NCBI RefSeq assembly: GCF_918797505.1
Contig: NC_092797.1
Coordinates: forward strand, 15,823,372-15,887,371
DNA length: 64,000 nt
Source of the DNA: Bemisia tabaci
Taxonomy: Eukaryota; Arthropoda; Insecta; Hemiptera; Aleyrodidae
Direction: 5' to 3'
Within the stretch, counting starts at the first letter, position 1. Every line of letters starts with the position of its first letter. Made by a program: the position numbers and the translations under genes. This document shows, one piece after another, positions 1 to 11,557 of the stretch. Under the pieces are notes generated by a model, which was not told where the DNA came from, ran no database searches, and saw nothing but the letters and a program-made list of their open reading frames with translations.

Positions 1-809
1 GACAACTCCGATCAAACATGTTTCGATATTGTAAAGTGAAATACAAGGAATCTTGTTAGTTCTAAGTGACAGTTGGTGTAAAAAATGACACTGTTGTCTG
101 TTTATCTTTTTTTTATCTCAACATTTAATCATAAAATAACATTAAAATTAGGATACTTCCAATAATTATCTAATTTCAAAATCAAATTCAAGAGACTTTG
201 CCATGCTCGATGAAATGCTTGCAGCACCAGCATTGCTTTCAAAATCCAACAAATTATGCCTCGCCATAGTTGCCAATTTAACCGTTTTTTAAGTAAAATG
301 AAAAAAATAAACATAGAATACAGAATTTGCCGAGTTGTTTTAAGTATAAATAAATATTGATCTAGAGAATACATTTATTATGCCTTGCAAAATAGAGTAC
401 CTCCACTGTTTTTTTAAAAAAAAGGAAAAAATGAAAAATATTGAAAAAACTTGAAAAAATTAAAAATATTGTAAAAAATTGAAAAAATAAAAAAAATCAA
501 ATAAGAATTAAAAATATTGAAAAAAATTGAAAAAATTAATAAAATCAAATAAAAATTAAACAGTAAAATAATATTTAAAAAAAAACAAAATCAAGTATCA
601 AGTATTGGAGGCATCTTTATTTTAAAATAATTTTATTATTAATTGTTTGAAAATAAGTATTAATAAACTTAGCAATAGTATTTTTGCGAATACCAATCGT
701 CACTTGGAACTGACATCAGCCCTCGACATTTTTCCTTGATATAAGGCCTGACACCCATTGACGTCCTCTTTAACTAGCATAAATAATAATTTCGAGAGTT
801 TAAAGTTGT
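1..809. other. AT-rich sequence, no gene seen
   Basis: Low-complexity AT-rich DNA. Bases about 410-600 are an A-rich run of repeated short units of the kind ttgaaaaaattaaaaatat. I see no exon of the receptor here. Confidence 0.6.
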
Positions 810-1352
810 TAGCTTGGCAACGCTGTATCACCACCAATTAAAGTATCCCTATTTAAGCTACAAATGACACATTTGGTAGATTTCATGCTTCAAATTCTAA
901 AGAAGATCCACGAAAGTAGCTTTTTAAACGCGGGACTTAGAAATATAAACATTTTTAAAGCTCAAATGTATAAACTTAGCAACGCTGTATCATTAAATCT
1001 GTACTTATGCTTGCGGTAAGGCCTATACAAAAGACTTATCATATTATAAAGTTACATCTAAACACCATACACAGATCTTTTGGTGATCAATAAGTTCGTT
1101 TTTTCATTCAGAAACTTACAAAAATGAGCAATTTTTATAGGTCTTTGGTGTCAACTTTGCAACGTTGTATCAAGAGAATCAGCAGTATCACCGTATCAAT
1201 AGGAATATAGATGTAAAGATAAGACTGACTGTAGGTAAAATGTCACAAAATAACAGATTATATCTGATGGAGTTGTTTTTTAAAGTAAGATATTTGAAAA
1301 TATGCGAATTTTTAAAGCTTAAATATGCAAACTTTGCAACGCTGTATCTTGG
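810..1352. repeat. Diverged tandem repeat, unit about 165-180 bases
   Basis: The phrase GCAACGCTGTATC (or one-base variants) recurs at about 818, 980, 1158 and 1336, preceded each time by TATAAACTTA/CAACTTT-like sequence. The spacing is about 162 to 178 bases. The units between are strongly diverged. This looks like an old minisatellite or satellite fragment of four units. Confidence 0.55.
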
Positions 1353-1484
1353 AAACCAGACGTATACTCAAGCTAAAATTTTTACTGGAGGCTTGTCTCA
1401 TCATAAGGTTTCATTTAAGCCGCACACGAATGAAATCCCCGAGTTTCAAAAAAGGGGCCACTTTTTGGGAGGCTCTTTGGCAAC

Positions 1485-1740
1485 GTCCGAATATTCATAC
1501 GGTGCTCTTCCAGAGCACACCAGAACGGGTGCGAGGTGTCCCATAAAAACGCCTCGCGTTCGTAAAACGGACAGATCGCGATTTACGCCGGCCTCTCACG
1601 GCGGTGGGGTGTTGGGTCTCCTGCCTTCCTTGCTGAAGCAGAACCCCGTATGAACATTTAAACGCTATGCCAGATTTCTCCTGATGATAAATTCACTTGC
1701 TGAAAAATTTTTGAATATTTTTCCTTGAAATTTTTACCTA
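1485..1740. repeat. Broken remnant of the CTGCCGTGC palindromic MITE
   Basis: Bases about 1486-1530 match the right arm of the family (GGCAACGTCCGAATATTCAT then ACGGTGCTCTTCC) and about 1632-1740 match the left arm (GAACCCCGTATGAACATT and the AT-rich interior). The arms are in swapped order and separated by about 100 unrelated GC-rich bases. Confidence 0.5.
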
Positions 1741-1772
1741 ACTCTCTGAGTCGCTCTTAGGACTGCAAAAGA

Positions 1773-2915
1773 GTAGATAGAGAGTGTATGTTCTGGTGTA
1801 GTGATAGGATTAGAGACACCATTGAAGTAAAATGAAACTACAAACTTACTTTCGGTAGTTTTCCATGAGACTTATAAGTTGCGTCGTATACGTTTCATTC
1901 TCAGTTGATGTAGGCTATGAGCGTATTGGCACGAGTTCGTATGACGAACACCCTCGTAACAAGATGCACATAGCCTGCATCAATCGACAATCAACCGTAC
2001 GTCGCAAGGAAGCAGCCTCATAGAAAACCGCTTGAGGTAAGTTTGCAGGGCCGGATTAAGGGGGTGGCCACATGGGCCGCAGCCCATGGCGGCAAATTTT
2101 GCAATTCTTTTAAATGTAGGTATAAAAAAATCTGATTCAGTAAAAAATTATTCATGAGAAAAGGGGACGAAATCTCTCTTACCTGAGAGTATAGTAATTT
2201 CTAATTTTGTCGTTTTTCGGTGATACAAGAAACAGCATCTTTAATTAGTAGAGCAAAGAGAGGAGCTAAATATGCAATCTGGCCTGGAGCTAAACGCAGA
2301 GGACTTGAGATGAAAAAGACAAGCCCCCGGCGCGGCGATCGGCATGTAACACATATTAGCACCTACAAGACTGCATGAATACTTCATCCATTGCGCCAAC
2401 AACACAGTGCGGTTAGGAACGGTTGGCGTGAAACGTATAGCGCCTACAAGACTGCAGGAATACTTCACGCATTGCGCCAATCACAGTGCGATCAGCGCGG
2501 CGCAGCGGCGGAATTTAAAATTATTAAACCACATTTATGTTTGTTCTTTCATAATTTTTTGGTTCATTTCTTATAAATGGAGGACCTTGTCCACATAGAG
2601 ATAGGTTTACGGAACTTAACTTTCGCGCAAAGCTCCGTGAAATTTTGCTAGTAGTGTTGACAGGGCTTTCGCAAAAAATGTATCCAACACGAGTAGGTAA
2701 ACGTGTCTGATGCACCCCTCCCCCTTCGGCACGTTCAGTCGTTCACTTGATGGTTTTCATTGATGTTTCAGAACGAACGAGAAGGGGGCGGCAAAATACA
2801 GGCGGGCCAATGGGCGGCAAGTAGGTAAAACCGGCCCTGTAAGTTTGTAGTTTAATGGTACTTCAATAGTGTTTCTAATCCTATCACTACACCAGAACAT
2901 ACACTCTCTATCTAC
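1773..2915. mobile_element. Palindromic element split by a hAT-type insertion
   Basis: The left arm begins GTAGATAGAGAGTGTATGTT and the right arm ends with the inverted copy at 2915. The arms contain inverted copies of CTGGTGTAGTGATAGGATTA and of the ACTACAAACTTAC block. The element is interrupted at 2046-2839 by the CAGGGCCGG element. A second weak copy of the right arm follows at about 2926-2985. Confidence 0.7.
2046..2839. mobile_element. hAT-type non-autonomous element, CAGGGCCGG TIR, copy 1
   Basis: The 794-base element begins CAGGGCCGG and ends CCGGCCCTG. It is flanked by a perfect 8-base duplication TAAGTTTG (2038-2045 and 2840-2847). An 8-base duplication with a CAGGG terminus is typical of the hAT superfamily. 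There is no transposase frame. The interior (about 2355-2500) holds two copies of a module GCGCCTACAAGACTGCAGGA followed by ATACTTCACGCATTGCGCCA. Confidence 0.88.
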
Positions 2916-2984
2916 TTCCATGGAAGTAAGTTTGTAGTTTGACCGTTTCAAATTCTATCACCACACCAGAACATACTCAAAAAG

Positions 2985-3611
2985 ACTCTGCTTGGTTCTG
3001 TGATTAGTATTGTCGAACTCGATATTTTTCCCTACACCAAACGTGAGATTTTTCCTTAGACAAATCCCATGAAACGTCTTGTGGAGACAAGGCCATAATG
3101 GTATGGGATCTCTAAAATATATTGTTTCCGTTACCGGACGCTGAAATTTGTAAATAGTGAGCAACAATCATCAAGTGTCTCATTTTGTTCTCCTTTTGAT
3201 GGTCCACACGGACTTTTTATCGCGAATATTTCATCATATGCGACTATCCCCGGCTTCAAACTCATGCGGAGCCAGAAAAATCCGGAAGGAGCGCTCGTAA
3301 AACATCGGGACCGGAACTCGGTCATCGTCTGAACTCACGTTTCCGGATCCGGGCACACCTGATGCTCCCGCCGAAAGGCGCCCCGCGCTCCGATTATCAT
3401 CAGGAGAGCCTCTTGATTTGTATTTAGTCGCACAACAAAACATCGGAAATAAAGAAGGGACGGGAGAGGAGGAGCCGATAATATCGCCGGGAAACGGGGG
3501 CGGAGAGGGGGAAAAACTGGGCGAAAATTAACAGAGACGACGCTTTAAAGTGGCTCGAGAATCTGCTGCTAAATCCCTCCAGAACAGCTCCGCCAAACTG
3601 CGCCAAGTATA
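2985..3611. other. No recognisable feature
   Basis: Mixed-composition non-coding sequence, GC-richer between about 3280 and 3600. No conserved protein, RNA gene or repeat recognised. Confidence 0.5.
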
Positions 3612-3865
3612 CTGTCGTGCTAAGGAAAACCGACTTATGAACCCTCAGGCATTGCCAAATTTCCTTCCGTAAAATACAAATTTACTGGGAAAAGTTGTTA
3701 ATCTTTTTCCTTCGATTTTTCGGACAATTTTGTTTGCACTTTAATCTACAATGTCTGAAAATTACAAGGAAAAATATGCACAAGTTTCCCCCTGAATTCA
3801 TATTTTATCAGAGGAAATTTGGCAACTCTCGAATGTTCATACGGCGTTCTTTCTTAGTATGTCAG
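3612..3865. mobile_element. CTGCCGTGC palindromic MITE, copy 1
   Basis: The left arm reads CTGTCGTGCTAAGGAAAACC, with TTGCCAAATTTCCTTCCG inside. The right arm carries the inverse (GGCAACTCTCGAATGTTCAT, CGGCGTTC, ending GTCAG). Length 254, as in the other copies, with somewhat decayed ends. Confidence 0.8.
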
Positions 3866-3889
3866 TAAAGTCCCACCAGAGATCAGATA

Positions 3890-4144
3890 CTGTCGTCCTA
3901 CGGAAAAAAGTCGTATAAACATTCTGGCGTTGCCAGATTTCTTCTGATCAAATCGTTTTTTTTAAAAGAAAATAACGTATATTCTTCATGGCAATTTTCA
4001 GGTATAATAGAAATAGAATTGCGACTAAAATTCTATGTATTTAAAAAAAAATAAGTCGCAACTTTTCCCGAAAACTCGTGTTTTTATAAAAATCAATTTG
4101 GCAACGTTTGAGGGTTTATACGGCGTTCTTCCCGAGCCTAGCAG
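3890..4144. mobile_element. CTGCCGTGC palindromic MITE, copy 2
   Basis: Degenerate copy beginning CTGTCGTCCTACGGAAAA and ending CGTTCTTCCCGAGCCTAGCA then G. It is placed 25 bases after copy 1 in the same orientation. The interior carries the paired GCGTTGCCAGATTTC and TTTGGCAACGTTTGAGG blocks. Confidence 0.72.
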
Positions 4145-4549
4145 AGATAATTCGATCGTTCTTGTGTTTCCGCAACGCTGCGCGGAGACCGTGATAAAGA
4201 GCTTCCGTTGCAATTTCCATTCGGCCGGAATCTTTTCAGCCTTTGCATACTGCGCATCGTTGCCGATCCTAAGTGTGAATTAGGACTTTTATACACGGGA
4301 GCACGGGGTTTTCCGCGGGTTTGACAGCTCCGGCGCTTAAGTTGCAGTTGGAGTGGCTCTCGAGCTGGAGAAAAATCTGCTCAAGAGTTTCGACAAGAGA
4401 CCTCGGATGTCTCCGTTCTCGGGTGATCGATCAGGGCTCGGGGCGACGCGGAATTCCTCGGCATTAATTGCAATCGTGCGATATGGGTTGATCTGTATCG
4501 CTCCGGGAATTATTTCCCGCCATGTTCGGATTAATTCCATTACCCTATG

Positions 4550-5095
4550 TGGGATTAAAAGGACAAAAAGCCACTTTTTTCTTCTCTCAGAGAACCACGA
4601 AAAAGGAACTATTCGTTTGCATACTGAAACCAGTACGATTAAATGGATTGCATTTTGCAAAAAGGAACCAGGAGCATTAGGTACCATGTCGATAAGATTG
4701 TGCAACTTCACCTTCTGCGATAAAACTTCTCTAATCATGCAAAAATATAAAATTTACACGGTAATTTTGTCTTAAATTTACAGTTTTTAGCGTGTAAAGT
4801 AAAAAGTGTCTACAGATGAACAGGTTTTCTTTCTAGGACAAAAGAGGTTGTACAATCTTCGCAACGTTGCAATGTTCTTGGTTCCTTTTCGCAAAATGCG
4901 ATCCAATGGATTGCATTTAGCAAAAAAGGAACCAGAGCGATTTCAGTGTTTTCAAAATCGTGCAACTTCTCCATTCCTTTTGAAAATGCTTAAAATATGC
5001 ACATTATTAAAATTCACACAGTTAATTTCCTTTAAAATTGATAATTATTTAGTGGGAAACCAAAACTATTTGCTATTCTGGGAGATTTTTTAGAT
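4550..5095. repeat. Dispersed palindromic repeat family L, copy 1
   Basis: Contains inverted blocks CCAATGGATTGCATTTAGCA / AAAAAGGAACCAG and a distinctive tail (about 4990-5095) ending CTGGGAGATTTTTTAGATAA. The tail is found again, inverted, at about 44380-44600. Both open frames crossing 4337-4775 are unsupported by homology. Confidence 0.55.
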
Positions 5096-5112
5096 AATTA
5101 TGAGAGAGAAAC

Positions 5113-6078
5113 GGTTTCAGGACATTTTGTCGACGATTTTTTGTTCGCGCACCTTTTTTGTCCAGTAGTTTACGCCCACACGTAAAATAAGCAACGGTGA
5201 CTTGGTCCAAGCGTTATATTTTAGTCGGTATGTACAAGTACAATTGACAATATGGAAATGAGGAATTGAGAGAGAAGGAGGTGTTGTTATGGTTGCTCAT
5301 TTTCTAAATGAAATGTTATTACTTTCTCCTTTTGAATCATCTTTTTAAATTGTCATTGGTGAATATTTAGTTTTATTTCTATCCTTAAAATATTGAATGT
5401 ACAATATACCTTATATATGTATAGGTCCTTTTTTATTTTTTCTTTACGAAATTATTACTTCATTTTGAAACTATTTATATTTTTAAAACGTGACAAATAT
5501 TTGTAAAACCTTTTCCAAGCGACATTAATCTCAATGAGCCGCAGTTGTGCCGACAGAAACTGCAAAAATGAATAAAAGAGGGTAAAAAACCAAGAAGCAC
5601 GCAATCTCTTTTTAACCCAATTGTACATCGATCTTTTAGAGTCAAATACGTCAAATGTTGAGCGTTCCGTTGCGCGTACACCTCGCTGCAGCACAATAAA
5701 AGTACAAAATTTAAAAGAAAAATTAGAGTGCTTTGGAAATCATAAAATTTGACACGGAACCACCAATATTTAAAGAACACACATTATATTATTATTCTCC
5801 TTTGATAACTTGATACATATTTTTCCCCCATCGATTGAAATGAGAATAGTCATTGCAGAGTGTGCAAACATTTCAAAATCATGAGTTAAAAAACGCTGAC
5901 TATGCGAGTATAAATATTAAAGCCTAACAGAGCGGAGCGGCGTGCTGCCAGCGCGAGAGGCTCACTGGTGCCTACAAACCTAAGTGGATACTTCACGCAT
6001 TGCACAATGCTTGAAGTATCCACTTAGGTTTGTAGGCGCCAATGCGCGCTTCGCGCTGGCCGCCCGCCCGCCGTGCGG
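5113..6078 (+). mobile_element. GGTTTCAGGACATTT element, 3'-truncated copy (empty-site copy)
   Basis: This is a partial copy of the element that is complete at 58106-62687. It shares the terminus GGTTTCAGGACATTTTGTC and then about 950 bases of close similarity, ending in the hairpin at 5965-6050. At 5178-5180 (ACA) it carries the uninterrupted sequence into which the 3.05 kb element was inserted in the other copy, so it serves as a natural empty site. The right end is missing. Confidence 0.82.
5965..6050. repeat. Strong hairpin with TACTTCACGCATTGC core
   Basis: GCCTACAAACCTAAGTGGATACTTCA pairs with its inverse TGAAGTATCCACTTAGGTTTGTAGGC around a loop GCATTGCACAATGC. The same hairpin occurs at 24797-24876 and 62018-62090. 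Confidence 0.85.
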
Positions 6079-9000
6079 CCGGGCCATTCGGTTATGACAT
6101 TTGATAAAAGCTATGGCAAGTCCGAAAAAACAAATCGTCACTATTCTAAAATTTTGAAAGAATCAGAAATGCTTCCATAACACTAGGCTTTCGAAGGAGG
6201 AAAACAAGCAATGTTGACCGTGCATCATGCGTAGTCTACTTTCAATCCTTTAAATCTCCTCCTACTGTACGTAGAATTCTAGGAGTTCAAGAAACTATCA
6301 TTTTTAGATTTCCTGAAGAGGAGCGCAGTCATATTTTGTTGATACAGCGGTGGATCAAACTTTTTTCGGCCATAAGTGACTATGAGTCTGAATGACTAAT
6401 TTACTAAAATTTCAGAAAATTGGATCCACGGAATGAGATTATTTGTTCCTGCGGTTATTTAATAAACTCAGTAGATTTATCAAGAAAAAAAGGATGGTAT
6501 AGTTTTCTCTCTTCTGTCCGTCGTTTCCTGCATGAAGGAACGTAACTCTATTCCAAGGTTGCCAAACTGATTCAAACAGTTCAATTTTTTACGAGAATGT
6601 AACCGTGCAATTGTTGTACAAATTAACTCTGATTTTTGAATGAGATCAGAAGAAAAATTAGTTAAATTTTCAGCTAGAAACGCCCGGGATTCTCCTGGTA
6701 AAAATGCAATTTGAAAGGAAATTTGGCAATATTGAGATGCTGTTACGTTCTTTCGTAAAAGGAACGACGTAATGACGGTATCGATCACTTAATTGACCTG
6801 TACCTTCATTTCAAGTTTGATAGTATATTTTTGAAACAAGCATTCACCATCTACGAATTCGATTTTTTTATTATTATTATTCCAAGGAAAATCAAAGCAA
6901 TGTCATTAAAATAGAAACTAGTTTGACCTAAAGAATGCCTGAGCTCACCTTAGAACAAGAGGAAAGTAAAATTTATTGAATAATCAGGCATAACAATCAC
7001 ATCATTCTCTATAGTGCTCAAGGAAGCATTAGATTACGAGTTCAAGAAACAAACATATCAACGTGCTACATGCTGTGGAAGAGGATCATAACATCTAATG
7101 TCTGATCATTCGTTTTTAAACAAACGCTACTGGATACTGAATAGGGGCGTGTTGAAATGATAGGGGTGCTGGCATAAGAGGAGAACACCATGTTGTCGAA
7201 TATGGCGTAAAATTTACGAATCTTCCGGATAAATAATCAGATATTTTCATCAAAAGTGGCTACGATGAGGAGCGGCGCGGAGGAACATCGGCAGCGAAAT
7301 CGTAAAGATCAGCGAGGCAGAATTTTTTCTGGAATATCCATTGTGATATACGGTCATCGTAGTTTGCGCCAGAGCCACACTGGCCTACATTGTTGGTTGA
7401 TTTAATAGTAGCCCCAGCCCGCCTCCCTGGAAGTCCTAGCCCCGCAGAAGGAATAAATTACTGCTCTAGGCCCCCCGAAAATTACTTTCACTCCTAGTCA
7501 CAGATATTGTCTTTGTCGTCATAAATTACCTCTCGAAATCATACGCGATGGAGGAAAAAAACAAAATTGTCCGTCTCCAGTGCGTGGGTTTGTCCGCGAA
7601 CACAGAGCGCGTTTTGGAAACTCAAAACATCTAACTTCAATTTATTGAGATGAAAATCTGAGAGAAGACCCTGGTGTTTTGTTTTCGTTTTGAAAGGCTT
7701 GTTGAGCGCCCTCATCGCTGCGCGAGAGGAACTTTCCAGACGTTTTGTTCTGTTTTCATGTTCCATCGTTGCTTTTTATATCAATGGAGTAAATATTTGG
7801 CCATGTGTTGGTAATGCTGCCAGCTTTAGCAACAAGATTTTTCTATATGATTCAGTTTTGAAAAGAAAACAACCTCGATTAAAAATATTTTAGGTCATAT
7901 TATTTCATTTTATTAGCTGCAAATCTATGGAGTAAAAGAATCCAAAAAATAAACCCATGTCCTAGTTTGAGGTGTTGGCCTAGTTATTGTCATAGTTTGT
8001 CTATGAATTCTCATTCTGAAATTCTTTTTGACTGTATCTTGTTGCACTGAGGAAAGGAAAATACTATATGTGACAGGAAAGTGACTCATTTAACAAGGGA
8101 ACATTTTAGCTGTGATTGTGACGATTTAATCGTCGCAATGAAGCGCTGATAAGAAAACTGAGAATATCTCATCACGATGCGTAAAATTTTGTTGTAACAA
8201 TTGTATTCCACGAAAAGCTTCTTTTTCGCAACGAGCGATTTCTTCAGAGGAGCTACCAAGCAAACGGGTTTTTTTTTTCTTATTTTTAGAAATTAGATTT
8301 TCCCCAGCGTATCATGTTAAAAATATAAATTATTGGCTAAACTTTTGGAGGACCCTAGTCAAGATACTTTTTTACTATCGACATTATGTAATATTATGTA
8401 AATTTCATTCGATATTTTGATTATTATATTTTTCCCCCAAATCATGGGACGTTGATAAGAAAATGAAAAAAAGAGGAAAACAACCCCACGGTCTTTCGAG
8501 TAATCCATTCTGCGCCATTAAAGACCACTGCACAAACTGACCTTGATTATATTCAAAAGCTTTCCTCGCTCATGTCTTTTTTAACCTCCGTTCGGCGTGC
8601 CAATCCATTGCATCGATAAAAAGAAGATTGGCAAAGTTTTTCCGTGCTCATTTACTCATTTGGACGAGTGCCCATCGCGTTTGTGAGCTCGGACCGGACC
8701 GTGTGCTCTTTTGCAAATCGTCGTCCCATGGCTTCTCACCCGATTTAGCGGAAATCAGTTGTAATCATGGTCGTAAAAGGGAACCCTTTATTTTTATGGG
8801 GTCCCGGTGTCAGCAGCATCCTGGCTCTTTTTGCTCTACCCGCCCCCACCGTAATTGAGAAGCCGTATTAACTCGTTCAGAGCAGTTCTGGTCGTTAGAC
8901 TTGGAAAATCAATGAAACCTAAGGAGAAGTGTAGATCAGTCTAGTGCTCAGGTTTGAGATTGTTTTTCTCCTTTATAGAAAAAACGCGAGAAGGTAAGAA

Positions 9001-9374
9001 TCACAAAAATGTAAGCATGTTTTTTTAGCCAAAATTTCACTCAGAAAGGGTTAGTTCAAGTAAGGCGTAACGCACTTGTTCCGATTGTTTGACCCCCCTC
9101 CCCCTTGTAACGCACCGTAACACTGGCTCAAACTCCCCCCCTTCCTCCCACCCTAAGTGCGTTACGGAATACTTAAACGGCCCCGTATTTACATTTCGAG
9201 AATTTGCAAACCCAACTCAAATGCCAGTAACAAGCAATCTCTTTTCACCTTCATTTGAATTCTTCTACTTTAAGAATGATCAATACCAAAACTGTCTGTT
9301 TTTTTGGAGATCAACTTACGTTAATTTGGTCAAATAGTTGTTGTTGGTTGTTGTCAAAAATTTCCCCTTTCCTC
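6079..9374. other. Long stretch with no gene; one dispersed repeat
   Basis: Bases about 6535-6775 belong to a dispersed repeat (GGAACGTAACTCTATTCCAA, GGAAATTTGGCAATATTGAG, GTTACGTTCTTTCGT) seen also at about 47590-47690 and 50480-50745. Bases 9066-9160 carry GTAACGCAC repeats. Nothing else recognised, and no receptor TM3 exon was found. Confidence 0.5.
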
Positions 9375-9538
9375 CATTGGCGTGGCGTGAATGATCGATT
9401 ATCGATATATCGCCATTTGAAGCTATGGTAAAGAATCGATTACTAAGGTGTTCGCTGCGAACACCCTAATAATCGATCTTTTTTCATAGGTTTGAGTGGC
9501 GTATCGATCGATATATCGCAAAGCACGCCACGCCACTG
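9375..9538. mobile_element. CAGTGGCGTGGCG hAT-type palindromic MITE, copy 1
   Basis: 164-base palindrome with GGCGTGGCGTGAATGATCGA at the left and the inverse CACGCCACGCCACTG at the right, around a centre with GTGTTCGCTGCGAACACC. Flanks TTCCTCCA and TCCCTCCA are a 7/8 match for an 8-base duplication if the left end has lost a few bases. Confidence 0.85.
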
Positions 9539-9839
9539 TCCCTCCAGATTCAGCTTCAGGATCTTTGAATAACCGTTATATTGAATTTCGCGTGTACTTC
9601 CTTGAAATTCCTTCTTTGAAATAATATTTTACGTATAAGCTTCCGTTTCTTGATAAGTGGTATACATACGCCCCATTACACTGCATTCCTGTTTCTTTTA
9701 CGGGTTAATTGTACGAAGTTAGTTTTGGAAACATGAAACTGTTAACCTTTTGTTCCTCGCTTCCCTTCCCACTCTCTTTCCTGTTTTCCCTCCCAACTCT
9801 CTTTTCACCCACCTATTTACCCTGATGACGCATTTCGAC

Positions 9840-10003
9840 CAGTGGCGTGGCGTGCTTTGCGATATATCGATTGTTATGCCATTAAAGCTATGGAAAAGGA
9901 TCGATAAACAGGGTGTTCGCAGCGAACACCTTAATAATCGATTTTTTACCATAGGTTTAAATGGCATAACAATCGATACATCGCAATTCATGCCACGCCA
10001 CTA
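9840..10003. mobile_element. CAGTGGCGTGGCG hAT-type palindromic MITE, copy 2
   Basis: 164 bases beginning CAGTGGCGTGGCGTGCTTTG and ending ATGCCACGCCACTA. Flanking octamers ATTTCGAC (9832-9839) and TTTTCGAC (10004-10011) differ at one base. Confidence 0.9.
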
Positions 10004-10017
10004 TTTTCGACGATGTG

Positions 10018-10420
10018 AGTCTGCAACCACGTATCTTGTTTGCGATGTTTGAAAATCTGCGCCCATTTTATTTTTCTTAAAAGAGAGCAAATCGAAATCA
10101 TTCCTTGAAGTTTTCGCAGCATTTTCTTCGTACAGAGAACTTTGTCACTACCGCGGTGGATGGCGTCAAAAACTCGACTTTTCAAAGCGCGCAATACCTC
10201 GGTTAATATTGAAGTAGGAAGTTGCTGTTGGGACTGATCTCATTATTTTTAACTAGTCTTCAAGAATCAAGCATCGAAACAGGATTCTGTGAGCGCAACC
10301 GATCCATTGTTGGGTAGGTTTCCGTTCAAAAAATAAAGTAAGACAGGAAGTCTACAACGCTGCTAACTGAGATACCTACGTCGTTGTCGTGGTTGCGGAC
10401 TGACACCGTCGATTTACATT
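10018..10420. repeat. Dispersed repeat family K, copy 1
   Basis: Begins ACCACGTATCTTGTTTGCGA and carries near its right side the inverse GAGATACCTACGTCGTTGTC. A related copy lies at about 17628-17860 with ends ACCACGTATCTCGTTTGCGA and ACCGAGATACGTGGT. Confidence 0.55.
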
Positions 10421-10487
10421 GCCCCGATACTGATGTCGCCAATGAAGCTTTCGAGTGGGTGAAGATAAAACGGAGTTTTGAAGTCAC

Positions 10488-11271
10488 TCTGAAAAAAACT
10501 CCGGCTCCAGAAGCCGTAATTACGGGCTATATAGACTACCGTGCGTTGCGAGTTAGGAGACCGTAAGTCCCGCATTCAGGACCCAGAGCATCGGCCTCTG
10601 AGCCGAGAGCTCTTTTTCCAACGGGTTTAGAGCATAGATGACTCTATGGTTTAGAGGCCGTTGCTCCGGCTCTTGAATGGGGCAACTTGCGGTCTCCTCA
10701 CCCGCAACGCACGGTAGTGCTATATAGTCCATGGAGATGTTGCATGTGTGAGTAATTTGCAATTTGACTGTTGATCCTTCTGTAAAAGTTCGCGAAAAAC
10801 ACGATGATGCCACTGGCTTTCTCTGAAATCAACTCCCAAGCTCAAAAAAAGCTCTCAAGTTGAGGCCAAAATGGAGGAGATATCCCACGCTATCTTGAGA
10901 GTCCACCTCTACATCAAGACAAACTCTCCATGCAAAGATAGGGATCAAATACATTGGCAGGGTTGCCGTGTTTTCAGTTTTAGAGTCCCCAAATGAAGTG
11001 GCAGCCCTGTCAATGTATTTGCTCCCTATCTTTGTATGGAGAGTTTGTCTTGATGTAGAGGTGGACGCTCAGGATAGCGTGGGATATCCCCTCCATTTTG
11101 GCCCCAACTTGAGAGCTTTTTTTGAGCTTGGGAGTTGATTTCAGAGAAAACCAGTGGCACCATCATGTTTCTCGCGAACTTTTACATAAGAATCAGAAGT
11201 CAAATCGCAAATTCCTCACACATGCAACATCTCCATTACGGCTCCTGGAGATGGAGTTTTTTTTTCTTCAG
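10488..11271. mobile_element. CACTG-ended MITE family I, copy 1, split by a palindrome
   Basis: The left part (10488-10730) starts CTCTGAAAAAAACTCCGGCT and includes TACGGGCTATATAGACTACC and its inverse near 10710. The matching right terminus ATTACGGCTCCTGGAGATGG then a T-run and CAGTG resumes at about 11234-11271, after the inserted palindrome. The right end lies about 22 bases beyond the donor of the 11.4 kb receptor exon. Confidence 0.7.
10733..11233. mobile_element. Palindromic element B, copy 1
   Basis: About 500 bases with arms of about 240. The left arm starts GGAGATGTTGCATGTGTGAG and the right arm ends with the inverse CACACATGCAACATCTCC. Other paired blocks are CTGAAATCAACTCCCAAGCT and CTCCATGCAAAGATAGGGA. 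It is inserted within the family I element. Copy 2 is at 22261-23706. Confidence 0.88.
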
Positions 11272-11299
11272 TGTAAAGGATTCGGAGGGGATTCGGTAC

Positions 11300-11557
11300 C
11301 TTTGGGTTGAGATCGGAGCCTTGCTGCATGAGTGTGCCGATGGTGAACCAGAAGCTGTTGGAGATGGTGAACTGGGAGGCTGTCGGGTGGTTGTGCGGGT
11401 GGCAGGGGTGGGAATCGTGCCACTCTTGCGGGGAGAAGCGGGCCACGATGAACATGGTGATGGAGACGAGGGCGTAGGCGGCCAGGACGTAGAGCCAGAT
11501 GTCCACCGCCAGCGGGTTCATGAACGAGAACAGACGCGTCGGGCTGCTGCTCGGCAC
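11300..11557 (-). CDS. Kainate receptor alternative TM1-pore exon with Gln at the Q/R site
   Basis: Eighty-six residues: VPSSSPTRLFSFMNPLAVDI, TM1 (WLYVLAAYALVSITMFIVAR), FSPQEW, a His/Pro loop, then pore helix SNSFWFTIGTLMQQGSDLNP and a final Lys. The Q/R position is Gln, codon CAG, with the usual acidic residue at +4. This is the form closest to typical insect kainate receptors. The acceptor is caatgcgtgcag above 11557 and the donor gtaccg is at 11294-11299. Both ends are phase 0, the same boundaries as the 16450-16752 exon. A nested MITE (10488-11271) ends only about 22 bases past the donor. The next exon (TM3) is not found before base 1. Confidence 0.93.

Noticed and set aside
1165..1653. 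162-codon plus-strand open frame
   Set aside because: It runs across the diverged tandem repeat and a broken MITE and has no recognisable domain; composition and context point to chance.
4337..4775. Overlapping 133- and 140-codon frames on opposite strands
   Set aside because: Both overlap a dispersed palindromic repeat and neither resembles a known protein.
1..11299. Possible TM3/S2 exons of the receptor
   Set aside because: I looked for SYTANLAAF-type and later S2 motifs on the minus strand and found none; the exons are probably outside the window.
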